Below, piece after piece: positions 54,620 to 64,000 of a DNA stretch of 64,000 nucleotides (the stretch's first letter is position 1; every line of letters starts with the position of its first letter). Origin of the DNA: Plantago ovata (taxonomy: Eukaryota; Streptophyta; Magnoliopsida; Lamiales; Plantaginaceae); the NCBI GenBank assembly GCA_028274465.1, contig CM051457.1, positions 66,314,496 to 66,378,495 on the forward strand, written 5' to 3'. The notes under the pieces are model-generated. The model was not told the DNA's origin, made no database searches, and saw only the letters and a program-made list of their open reading frames with translations. Made by a program: the position numbers and the translations under genes.

Positions 54620-56266
54620 TGTTGGTCCCTTTAAACAACAAGAAAAGACTAGAGGGGGGGGTGAATAGTCTTTTCAAACTTTCGTTGTTTAAAAACATTC
54701 TCAGCAAGTACTTATTACTTTTCAGTAATGAGTTTGCTGATACTTAACTTTCTCAGCAAGCGTAAGTTACTTTACAGTAGCTTGGTTTGCTGATACTTAA
54801 AATCAGAGAGCGGAAGTCTTTGAAACAATAAGTGCTTTTTCAGCAAGTAAAGGTTTCAGCAAGTGAAGTGAGTGACTGTGTACAGACAGATATGAATTGC
54901 TGAAAGCTAAATACAGTAAGTAAATCACACAAACACTTTTATAGTGGTATCTGAGAGTGGCGTAATCTCTCAACTAATCCACTTCGTCCTTTCTAGGACT
55001 GAATCCACTAAGATATGATTGAGGTTCCTTACAATCTCCTATCTAGAGCGATTCAACAGAAACCAAAGCACACTTGCTTCGTCTCCAACCTAAACTAGAG
55101 AACTCAACCTTGTTCTCCACCAAACTTGGTACTTTTAATCAGCAAAACTATGCTCGATTAAGTTCCCCCTGAATATCACGCCTGAAAGGGTGTATTTTCA
55201 GTTAGAGAGTTTTGGGGTGAGATGACTTAATTATAACTTATTCAGTTACAAAAAGTAATCTAAGAAACACAACTTGGAATACTTTGCAGTAAACAAGTTT
55301 GATTGTTTCTGGTGTCAAGACTTGTTCTTGTTCGAAAGAAAGAACACTTAACTAATTTCTTAGCCGAGTTTGTTCTACTTCTTTACAAGTAGCTTTTTCA
55401 AGCTTTAAGTCTTGGAACGGATCAATGGCAGTAAGAGTGTTTGAAGGTTTGTGAGTTTTAAGCACAAGTGAGAGTTTGATCACGTTGTTGACACACTTCA
55501 ACTCTTTGCCGGATGACCTCTATTTATAGTGCAAGTAAGGAGCCGTTTGAATTTCAAATTCTAAGGCTTTTGTTCCTTAAAATGTTACTATCTTGCTTTT
55601 GTACTTTCAGCAGCGTCTTTGTTTGTCTTCTAGTCTTCATGTCCTTCGTGTGTAAGCTTTGCATTTAATGCACATTTGAATAGAATTCAAACAGTAACAT
55701 TGGAGCACAAATTCACGTACATTCAGCAAGAGGTCACATATGTTCCATCAGTAAGTGATTGGTCTCAGTTTCAGCAAGAACAACCTACTCTGTCTTTCAG
55801 ATTTTCACTTATGCAATGCTGTTTGCTGAAATTTCACTTTCTGAGCAACACGTGCCTTTGTAGATACCAGTCTTCAACAATCTTCTAGTCTTCAGATCTT
55901 CAAATTCTTCAAGTCTTCAGATCTTCAAAAGTCTTCAAGATTCTGATCGGTTTCTATTTGCTTCAATAATTTGTTTGTAGTAAACAAAATATATCTTCAG
56001 CAAATGCTTCAATAGATTATTTTCTTTTCAGAAAATAAGATACATCATAAGCTAAGCATCAATAAGTTATTTTCTTTTCAGAAAATAAAATACATCATAC
56101 GCTAAGGAAATAACTTATCTAGCACCTAACTAAGTCATCAGCAAACGTTCCTCTTTTACAATGTCCTTAAAATTCTAAATTTCTATGGACCTTAAGAGTA
56201 CTAGTTACTGGACTTTCCTTAATTTAGCATGGTTAATTGCTCATCAAAATTACAAGTTTCCTAACA
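54620..56266 (-). repeat. 5' LTR of Sirevirus G
   Basis: TGTTGGTCCCTTT to TTTCCTAACA, 1647 bp. Few visible differences from the 3' LTR: homopolymer length, TCGTTG for TCGTCG, ACATT for ACTTT. TATA box at 55521-55528. Confidence 0.95.
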
Positions 56267-57370
56267 ATAACCTCGAGTGTCGATCTCTAAGGACTATAAC
56301 TAGCTTTATCTAATCTAACTTAAACTATAAAATCAACAAACTACTTAGCAAAGGTTTTTCTTATCAGATAATGGAGGCTGGTGATAGTATGATCATTCAA
56401 AGCATAGCAGGTTAATAATCATGCATGAAGTACCCGATTGTTTTGCATAGAGATCTTTGATCAATGAATTGTCCAATTGTGTTCGTTATAATTCAACACT
56501 ACGAAGATAGAGGTTTTAGATAGATCAAAGAAATAAAGCAATAACTCAAAGTCTAATTCGCTTTACAGCCATCAGCATAATTATTAACCATTCGCTAAGA
56601 AATCACATACTATCACCAACGATAAGTTTAGCTACTCATAGATGTCATGCAATCAACAGAGATCATAGAAAGATTGAATGAAAACATGTTGAAAGATAAA
56701 TAAATATAAATAGAAAAAACTATAAGATACAATGTTACCGAAGGTTGTCAATCTCCGAAGAATCGCGATCCTACAAGCTCCAAAACGATTTGAAAAAGTA
56801 TCTCCTAAGCTAAGAATCCCCATAACAAGTTCTGGAGAATTCCTACCGAAAACTAATGAGAAAGGTGAGAGAAAAAGTCTGGGAAAGTATGAAAAACGGA
56901 GAAAACTGAGCAACTATATATAGTGATTCGGCAGGTGTGGGGCGAGTCGCCCCACACACCGGGCGAATCGCCTGGTGTGGGGCGAACCGCCCCACGTCCC
57001 GGGCGACTCGCCCGGGACCTCCAGTCGGCTGGTTACGCGTTTTCGATGCGTTTTTTGATTTCTTTTCCTTTTCGGACTCGGTTTTTGCCTTCTAGTGACC
57101 TTTTAGACTTCAGACTCGACCCCTAGACTTCAAATCCTATCCGGAATCTTCTAGATACTCCAAAAAGGCCTTCGGAACACCAATTCCTTGTCTACTTCAA
57201 TATAATTGCCCGGAAAACCTCGTTTTTCACCCAAAACATGTAAAACACAAACTAAAGGTAAACGTGACACTATTCTAATAAAATGCACTAAAATATAGCT
57301 AAATTAACATAGAGGATAGCTAAATTGGTGAAAAAAGACTCGAATGAAAGTCTAAAATACACGTTCATCA
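56267..57370 (-). repeat. 5' LTR of gypsy C, part 2
   Basis: Continues from 39052. Matches the 3' LTR of C; TATATATAG (56915-56923) with the four GC palindromes at 56937-57016 upstream on the element strand. Ends CGTTCATCA. Confidence 0.92.
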
Positions 57371-57375
57371 TTGTT

Positions 57376-58114
57376 TCAAGTTTAAGTCTTGGAACGGATC
57401 AATATGCACTAAAGAGTGGAGAAGGATTTGAGTGTTTAAAGCACAAGTGAGAGTTTGATCACATTGTTGACACACCTTCTACTCTTGCCTGATGACCTCT
57501 AGTTATAGTGTCTCAAGGGAGCCGTTTGAATTTCAAATTCTAAGGCTTTGTAACTTAAGATGTCACTATCTTGCTTTTGTACTTTCAGCAGCGTTCTTCA
57601 TTTGTGTTCTTGTCTTCATGTTCTTCGCGTGCCTAATTTGCATTTAATGTTCTTTTGAATCAAATTCAATATGAACGTTGGAGCCAAAATGCAAGTACTC
57701 TTCAGCAAGGAGGTCACATATGTTGTCAGCAAGTGGTCAGTCTTAGTTTCAACAAGCACAACCTACACTGTCATATAGATTTTCACTTATGCAAGCTGTT
57801 GTTGAGATTCTCACTTTCTAAAGCAACATGTGCCTTTGTAGATACCTTTCTCAGAATTCTTCTAAGTCTTCAGTCTTCGAATCTTCAACTTTCTGAGCGG
57901 TTATAGGTCTTCAATAGTTCGTTTGTAAAAACAAAGTACATCATCAACAAGCTTAAGAACCTAACTAGTACCTACCCTAAGTCTTTCAGCAAACGTTCCT
58001 CTTTTACAATGTCCTTAAAATTCTAAATTCCTATGGACCTTAAGAGTACTAGTTACTGGACTTTCCTTAATTTAGCATGGTTAATTGCTCATCAAAATTA
58101 CAAGTTTCCTCACA
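57376..58114 (-). repeat. Sirevirus F 3' LTR, right part
   Basis: Second half of the F LTR after element C; U3 with TGGAGCCAAAATGC and GTCTTCGAATCTTC words, ends AAGTTTCCTCACA (TGTGAGG on the element strand, a changed LTR end). Confidence 0.85.
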
Positions 58115-58204
58115 TATTTTCCCCTTTTTCATGTTAGCAATCCATGGCTAAATTAATTGTTACCCTTTTACAGGTTCCTGATGTTGAATAAATCAGTTGA
58201 TTAA
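58115..58204 (-). other. Sirevirus F PPT and 3' untranslated start
   Basis: TATTTTCCCCTTTTTCATG is the degraded PPT of F; then the same 3' block as 40719-40795 in G, cut by element E at the duplication ATTAA (58200-58204). Confidence 0.8.
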
Positions 58205-59363
58205 TGATGAACGTGTATTTTACACTTTCATTCGAGTCTTTTTCACCAATTTACCTATCCTCTAGGTTAACTTAGCTTATATTTTAGTGCATTTTATTAG
58301 AATAGTGTCATGTTTCCCTTTTCTTTGCATTTTTTAGGTTTTAGGTGAAAAACGTATTTTTATGGCCAATATTATTGAAGAGGACGAAGTTCTGGTGCTT
58401 CAGGTCATCCATGGTGTATCTAGAAGTTTCCGGACGAGTTTGGAGGCCTAGGGGACGAGTTTCAAGGCTTAAAGGTCACTAGAAGGCAAAATTCGAGTCC
58501 AAAAAGGAAAAGATTGAAGAAAACGCGTCTCCACCGCCTGGAGCTCCCAGGCGGTTCGCCCGGCACGCCAGGCGGTTCGCCCCCACTTTCCGCACTCTAT
58601 ATATAGTTTCGCCAATTTAGTTCGTTTTTCATACCTTTTCACCTTATTTTGAGAGACAAATTCTCCAGAGCCTGTTCTGGAAATTATTAGCATAGAAGAC
58701 TCTTTTTCTTATTGATTTGGAAGCTTAAGCATAGAAATTGGACATCTTTGATTCTCGATTCTTGCTTGTGAGTTAGCAATTCATCGGAGATTGACAACCT
58801 TCGTTGGTAACTTGTATCTCACGATTTTTCTGCTTTTATTTATTTCATTCAACATGTTTTCATTCAATCTTGCTTTGATTCTTGTTGATTGCAATTTATC
58901 TATGAGTAGCTAAATCTATCGTTGGTGATAGTATGTGATTTATTAGCTAGGGTTCTTGATTATGCATGAGTGGCTTCGCGCGTTTAAGACTTGATTTATT
59001 GTTTTATTTATTTGATCTATCTAAGCCATCTATCTTCGTAGTGTTGAATTGAATGGAACACATAGGACAATTCACGATCATAGATTTCTATACAAACTTC
59101 AAGTACTTCATGCATGATTATTACCCGTTGCTTTGATTGATCATACTATCACTAACTTCCATCATATTGATAAGAAAAATCTGTGCTTTACTTGATTCCT
59201 GATTTATGGTTTAAGTTAAATTAGATAAAGCTATTTATAGTCCTTAGAGATCGACACTCGAGGTTATTTTACTTCTACACTACGTGCCTTGGTTTTCGTT
59301 GTAGTTGTGAATTGCCTTTGGTTAATTTATTTGATTAATTGAGTCTGACAATATCGTTCATCA
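58205..59363 (+). repeat. 5' LTR of gypsy E
   Basis: TATATATAG at 58598-58606; two GGCGGTTCGCC palindromes at 58549-58583 upstream. Nearly identical to the 3' LTR except for palindrome copy number. Confidence 0.93.
58547..58584 (+). promoter_or_regulatory. Two GGCGGTTCGCC palindromes upstream of TATA in gypsy E 5' LTR
   Basis: CCAGGCGGTTCGCCCGG and CCAGGCGGTTCGCCCCC; the 3' LTR (62877-62936) has a third unit, GGCGATTCGCC, so the array length differs between the two LTRs of one insertion. Confidence 0.65.
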
Positions 59364-59366
59364 AAT

Positions 59367-59384
59367 TGGCGCCGTTGCCGGGGA
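59367..59384 (+). other. Primer binding site of gypsy E
   Basis: TGGCGCCGTTGCCGGGGA, identical to that of B. Confidence 0.85.
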
Positions 59385-59691
59385 CTATACTCCTTTTTTC
59401 TCTTTTGCTTATTTATATTTTCAGCATTCAATTCCCTACAGAAGAACAAGCTCTGGGGTTTGCTCTCAAAAAATTTCACTTTCTTACCCAATTTCTTTCC
59501 CCCTATCTCTTTCCGTAAATTCGTCTAATCTGATCTTGGTTACCTCGCGTGCTTGTGCTCTCGAAGTTCTTGGTTACATTGTGTTTGTTTGCACTCTTTG
59601 TGTTTTTCTTTGCAAGTTTTTGTTTTTCTTTTGTGGATTCTGCTCCTTGGTTTCTTGTTTCCTCATGTGCAGAAATTAGTCATATGAAAGG

Positions 59692-60598
59692 ATGAGTCAA
59701 CGAGTTCCTTTGCCCCGTTATGTGATGCCTCGAGGGCCTTGCATAACATTGGATGAAGATTGCAAGGATTATGACTTTGATCCTTCGTACTACTCCATTC
59801 TCTCCACGTTTTGGATGGGTGATGATCCAAGAGGGTTCTTAGACACGTACGAGGAAGGTGTGTTGAGGATACCTCGTGGTGGAGGGGGTTATTTTATCAC
59901 ATGAGCAACTTTGTATGAGAGGATTTATGGGAGCCTTGAAAGGGTACGCTCGAGGATGGCTCAGAATCCCGCCGGAAAAATCATTGCGCACTTGGGGTGA
60001 AGTAACCAACAAGTTTCTGGAACATTGGGATAGGGACTCACCTCCCGGGTCAACGGAATGGACGTCTCGCTTCAGTAGTCAGCCACCAGAAATCGACATT
60101 GCCGATGAAGAGGAATGTGGCGAAGAATCCATTGATGAAGTCTCCTCAGTGCTTAGCTTGGATTCCACGTCCTTACTTGCGGATGTCGAGGTTGTTGGTC
60201 AAGAGGAAGTCGTGGAGGAGGTGATGACTGAATCCATTGCTTCACTTCAGTTAGAAGGTGATGGCGTGAGTTGTGTTGAGGTCGAGGAGCCAATCTCTGA
60301 AGATTTTGGTGTCTCTGAATCAATTGCGGCAGATACTCTTGATCTTGACTCCTACGTTCTGGTCCATGCACCCACCTATGAGTTCCAAAGGAGTTTTGAT
60401 CCTCTTTTCTCTTTTTATTTTCCATCTGATTCCCTTGGTTATTTTTTAGATTTTGATTTTATTGGTTTTGTTAATTTTAGTTTTCAGGGAATCATGGACT
60501 TGCTTGTGCAGATACGGAGAGGGGCCAAGGATGGTTCCCAAGATGCGAGGAGTGATGGAACGGATGCACAAGATTCGTTTCCATTTGATAATGGATAA
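59692..60598 (+). pseudogene. Gypsy E gag-derived ORF with acidic C-terminal extension
   Basis: ATG 59692: MSQRVPLPRYVMPRGPCITL, SYYSILSTFWMGDDPRGFLD; a small indel near 59880 moves the frame to GVILSHEQLC (C reads straight through this point). Then a gag capsid core GYARGWLRIPPEKSLRTWGE and KFLEHWD, followed not by a zinc knuckle but by an acidic stretch (EECGEESIDEVSSVLSLDS) and a hydrophobic T-encoded segment (SFYFPSDSLGYFLDFDF) before FQGIMDLLVQIRRG and the stop at 60598. There is no protease. Role unknown; a reduced Gag that co-assembles with a helper's Gag is possible. The hydrophobic segment may be an intron instead. Confidence 0.65.
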
Positions 60599-62518
60599 CA
60601 TTAGTGGTAATGGTTGCATGTAGTTTAGTTTTATCGCTTTCTTGCATTGCATGCATATTTATTTTGAGCATGTCATTGTGTTTTATTTTATGTTTTCGTA
60701 TGTTTTTGGTGATAAAATAGGTTTTAAGATGATAATTTTGCGTTATGGGAGGAAAAAGGCGTCTCTAGGAGTCTGGAGTTTCCAGGCGAACCGCCCCCCA
60801 CGTGGGGCGATTCGCCTGGCAAGTCCAGACTACCTGGGACGTTCTGGACGCCCCAGGCGAATCGCCCCCCACCTGGGGTGGTTCGTCCCGGGTGTCCAGA
60901 AACCTGGAGTTCCGGATTTTCGTTCGGAAACCCAATTTTCTCCTATTTTATGCTAAATTATTGATCTTTTTACTTCTTTTATCGCCCGTTTTGGTTTCTC
61001 ACGAGTTTCCTTGAGTCATATAGGTTACAGGTACAAGTTATCTCTCACCTTAAATCCACTTTCGACGTTCGGGACGAGCGACGACGTTCAGGTTTGGGGG
61101 GGGGGGTTATCGCTGGCTATCTCTATACTTGTTTTGCTTATGATAAACTCGTGAAACCTTTTGTTTGCACTTGCATTTGCACGTTTACCGCTTTCTTAGT
61201 ATTTAGTTGCATACACTACATTCATCCTAGTATAGTTTTGCATGTTTGTGTGGAGTTTATTGCCAAATTTTTTGAACTTTTTTATTGGGTAGATTAACTA
61301 GTTATGACCTTTGACCATGCGTTTCATCTCTATGAATTTGTTTGAGGTTTTTCTCGCTTGGTTTGTCATATTTATATATGCACTTAGTTAAGCTTGGTAG
61401 TCTCGACATCACTTAGTGGTGTTTTCTCTACTGCGGTTCACGAAGGCCTTTATTATAAGATGATGCATGTTAGAGTCTTGTTGTTGTTCTCCCGTGTAAT
61501 TATGTACCTAAGAGGCAACAAGTCTTCACCTTGCTTTGAGATTGCTAAATGCCTAGGAAGGAGGTAGTGTGAGATTGTGTGATCCTTTGTTTGAAACCTA
61601 TTCTAGCGAATAGGTTTGGGGAGGGGTTTATGCTGTCATTATGACTTATTTTTCGATTTTGAGTGTTGTGAGTTTGTTTTCCTTTTTCGTAAAGTTTGTG
61701 CTCCAACCTATTCTTTCGAATAGGTTTGGGGAGGTCGTTTGTGAGTCATTGTAATTTCTTTTTCGTTGTGCTACTGCTGGCTATATACAAAAAAAAAAAA
61801 AGAGGAAAAAAGAAAGAAAAAAATCAAAAAAAAAGGAAAAACAAAAAAATTTTCCAGAAAAAAGAAAAAGTTCTGGAAAAGAAATAAAAAAGAAAAGACC
61901 CCAAAAAAGCAAAGAAAGGTTCAAAGAAAGTCAAAAAGCAGTTGAGCAAAGTGTTTGTCTCGTTTTTCAATTCTTGTAATGTTCATAATCGAGTTGTAAA
62001 GTGTGTCTTTTGTTTGTTTGAGTGTCATCTGTTCTAGACCACCCTCGTCCTGCCATTCAGAAAGTGGTGATTAGTTTATGAATTTGCTTGAGAGATGGGT
62101 AGAATAGGGAAGTGTGAACTTTTAGGGAACACTCCTTCGTTTGATGAGAGCCAGTATTGGTTCGACCTCTTTGAGGGAAAGTCTTAACTTGGTGAACAAC
62201 TGTAAGTCCTCAGGTTCATAGGCACGGGACAACCATTCGTATTTTAACATGTTTCATTACGTCGTCACTGACTAGGTCCAGGTAGAGAATGTTACGAGAG
62301 ACTATCTTGTTTAACATAGTGCATATGTGAATGTGTATGAGTCAATCGAGGCATTCCTCAACCAATATCCATGTTATGATTTGTATGGTCATTGTTCATA
62401 AGTTTTTGATAGACTCAATAGATTAGTTCATTTCATTTGGCATGAGACTCCATTTTGTGTGTTGCATTGGTTTTTTGCATTAGAGTCTATCTTAGTTGTT
62501 TGAGGACAAGCAAAGGTT
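60599..62518 (+). other. Non-coding 3' internal region of gypsy E
   Basis: No coding motif. Contains four GC palindromes (60782-60893) able to form a long hairpin, a G run (61087-61096), two CCTATTC/GAATAGG hairpins with PPT-like TTTGGGGAGG (61597-61625, 61707-61737), a purine-rich tract (61788-61935) and the conserved block at 62025-62340 shared with B and C. Confidence 0.75.
60782..60893 (+). repeat. Internal GC palindrome array of gypsy E
   Basis: Four GGCGANYCGCC-type units in alternating orientation; CCAGGCGAACCGCCCC pairs with GGGGCGATTCGCCTGG around CCACGT with one mismatch. Confidence 0.65.
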
Positions 62519-62532
62519 CGGTTTGGGGAGTT
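62519..62532 (+). other. Polypurine tract of gypsy E
   Basis: CGGTTTGGGGAGTT next to the 3' LTR. Confidence 0.82.
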
Positions 62533-63722
62533 TGATGAACGTGTATTTTACACTTTCATTTGAGTCTTTTTCACCAATTTAGCTATCCTCTAGGTTAATG
62601 TAGCTTATATTTTAGTGCATTTTATTATAATAGTGTCATGTTTCCCTTTTCTTTGCATTTTTCAGGTTTTAGGTGAAAAACGTATTTTTATGGACAATAT
62701 TGTTGAAGAGGACGAAGTTCTGGTGCTTCTAGGTCATCCATGGTGTATCTAGAAGTTTCCGGACGAGTTTGGGGGCCTAGGGGACGAGTTTCAAGGCTTA
62801 AAGGTCACTAGAAGGGAAAATTCGAGTCCAAAAAGGAAAAGATTGAAGAAAACGCGTCTCCACCGACCTGGAGCTCCCAGGCGGTTCGCCCGGCACGCCA
62901 GGCGGTTCGCCTGGGACCCCAGGCGATTCGCCCCCCAGTTTCCGCACTCTATATATAGTTTCGCCAATTTAGTTCGTTTTTCATACCTTTTCACCTTATT
63001 TTGAGAGACAAATTCTCCAGAGCCTGTTCTGGGAATTATTAGCATAGAAGACACTTTTTCTTATTGATTTGGAAGCTTAAGCATAGAAATTGGACATCTT
63101 TGATTCTCGATTCTTGCTTGTGAGTTAGCAATTCGTCGGAGATTGACAACCTTCGTTGGTAACTTGTATCTCACGATTTTTCTGCTTTTATTTATTTCAT
63201 TCAACATGTTTTCATTCAATCTTGCTTTGATTCTTGTTGATTGCAATTTATCTATGAGTAGCTAAATCTATCGTTGGTGATAGTATGTGATTTCTTAGCT
63301 AGGGTTCTTGATTATGCATGAGTGGCTTCGCGCGTTTAAGACTTGATTTATTGTTTTATTTCTTTGATCTATCTAAGCCATCTATCTTCGTAGTGTTGAA
63401 TTAAAACGAATACATAGGACAATTCACGATCATAGATTTCTATACAAACTTCAAGTACTTCATGCATGATTATTACCCGTTGCTTTGATTGATCATACTA
63501 TCACTAACTTCCATCATATTGATAAGAAAAATCTGTGCTTTACTTGATTCCTGATTTATAGTTTAAGTTAAATTAGATAAAGCTAGTTATAGTCCTTAGA
63601 GATCGACACTCGAGGTTATTTTACTTCTACACTACGTGCCTTGGTTTTCGTTGTAGTTGTGAATTGCCTTTGGCTAAAAACAAATTTATTTGATTAATTG
63701 AGTCTGACAATCTCGTTCATCA
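62533..63722 (+). repeat. 3' LTR of gypsy E
   Basis: TGATGAACGTG to CTCGTTCATCA, three GC palindromes, TATATATAG at about 62949-62957. Confidence 0.93.
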
Positions 63723-63727
63723 ATTAA

Positions 63728-64000
63728 TGCAAACATACTTGAATAATAAAACAGTAAGCATAAAGTAATTTGCATAATCAAGAACCAATAAGAGTCAAAA
63801 AGTTCATTGCTGATAGTTATATTTCAGTAAGTTCACAAGAAAGTTCGCAGATAACTAAAACAATCAGCAAGCAAAACAAAGCTTTTCAAGGGATTATTCT
63901 ATTCCAGCAGATGATTCTCTAAGAATCACTTTTACACTCTTTTCAGCAAGAGCAGTTAATTCAACACAGTCCTTCTCGTAATATTCAAGTAGCTTACGGA
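63728..64000 (-). pseudogene. Sirevirus F 3' untranslated region and env-like C-terminus (runs off window)
   Basis: Resumes the F sequence after element E: the block with AATAATAAAACAGTAAGCAT, then from about 63900 the C-terminal end of the env-like ORF (minus strand; counterpart of 41001-41080 in G, including the AVNSTQSCLLV-like plus-strand wording TTCAACACAGTCCTT). It is diverged from A and G with small indels. Most of F lies to the right of the window. Confidence 0.75.

Larger units (their letters stand above)
39053..56266 (-). mobile_element. Sirevirus G, full length with both LTRs
   Basis: Minus-strand element: 5' LTR 54620-56266, primer site 54604-54617, gag, protease, integrase, RT, RNase H, stem-loop array, internal TATA box, env-like ORF, PPT, 3' LTR 39053-40703. 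It is about 15.5 kb once the solo LTR S2 is taken out. The two LTRs look almost identical, so it is the youngest large element here. Coding regions nonetheless hold several stops and frameshifts, so it is not autonomous now. Confidence 0.95.
35312..57370 (-). mobile_element. Non-autonomous gypsy element C (carries Sirevirus G in its 5' LTR)
   Basis: LTR element on the minus strand: 3' LTR 35312-36514, internal 36515-38948, 5' LTR split into 38949-39052 and 56267-57370 by Sirevirus G. Perfect duplication TTGTT (35307-35311 and 57371-57375). Primer-site region (about 38926-38948) reads TGACGCCGTTGTCGGGGACT, slightly altered from B and E. The only coding remnant is a small gag-derived ORF with a 400-bp deletion; no pol. 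It must depend on another element's enzymes. Confidence 0.92.
58205..63722 (+). mobile_element. Non-autonomous gypsy element E
   Basis: Complete LTR element, 5.5 kb: 5' LTR 58205-59363, primer site 59367-59384, small gag-derived ORF, non-coding 3' region, PPT, 3' LTR 62533-63722. Perfect duplication ATTAA (58200-58204, 63723-63727). LTR ends TGATGAACG and CGTTCATCA form a 9-bp inverted repeat (the 5' LTR ends ATCGTTCATCA). No protease, RT, RNase H or integrase. Sister of C, and shares the 3' region and the primer site with B. Confidence 0.94.

Overview
The window is plant nuclear DNA (very probably a flowering plant; species not determinable) and consists almost entirely of nested LTR retrotransposons plus one truncated non-LTR element. 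The evidence for a plant is the Ty1/copia gag-pol of Sirevirus type, an extra env-like ORF after pol, initiator-Met-tRNA primer sites (TGGTATCAGAGC), and Athila/Tat-like gypsy elements with the primer site TGGCGCCGTTGCC. I see no intact host gene, tRNA, rRNA or CRISPR. No element has an uninterrupted coding set.

Left block (1-20483, + strand): Sirevirus A, cut off by the window start. It has the gag tail, protease, a microhomology deletion that removes integrase, then RT and RNase H, a stem-loop array, an internal TATA box, a solo LTR (S1, 3307-5001, target duplication TTAGA), the env-like ORF, an Athila-like element B inside that ORF (9399-17611, duplication GCCAC), and the 3' LTR (18869-20483). 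Then come a copia LTR scrap, an old Sirevirus LTR scrap (H), about 0.5 kb of unassigned DNA, and a minus-strand LINE-type pseudogene with a TAA-rich tail (about 21919-23859).

Right block, a nest at least six levels deep: LINE > plus-strand copia LTR (23860-24739, 34152-34544; itself split by copia element D, 24740-34151, duplication ACAAC) > old minus-strand Sirevirus F (3' LTR 34545-35311 and 57376-58114) > minus-strand non-autonomous gypsy C (35312-57370, duplication TTGTT) > minus-strand Sirevirus G (39053-56266, inside the 5' LTR of C) > solo Sirevirus LTR S2 (48019-49707, duplication GTTGC, inside the RT of G). Plus-strand gypsy E (58205-63722, duplication ATTAA) sits in the 3' internal region of F, and the env-like 3' end of F reappears at 63728-64000.

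The most unusual material is non-coding. Sireviruses A and G share (i) an array of eight stem-loops with a fixed heptaloop ACRGGNA and compensating stem changes between pol and the env-like ORF, (ii) a conserved internal TATA box just before that ORF, (iii) three short, T-rich, phase-0, 3n-length intron-like segments with GT...AG ends inside it, and (iv) GNRA-capped hairpins at both ends of the LTR. The gypsy elements B, C and E share a variable array of GGCGAACCGCC-type palindromes beside the LTR TATA box, and duplicated PPT-like motifs preceded by a perfect 7-bp hairpin. These patterns are read directly from the sequence; function is inferred.
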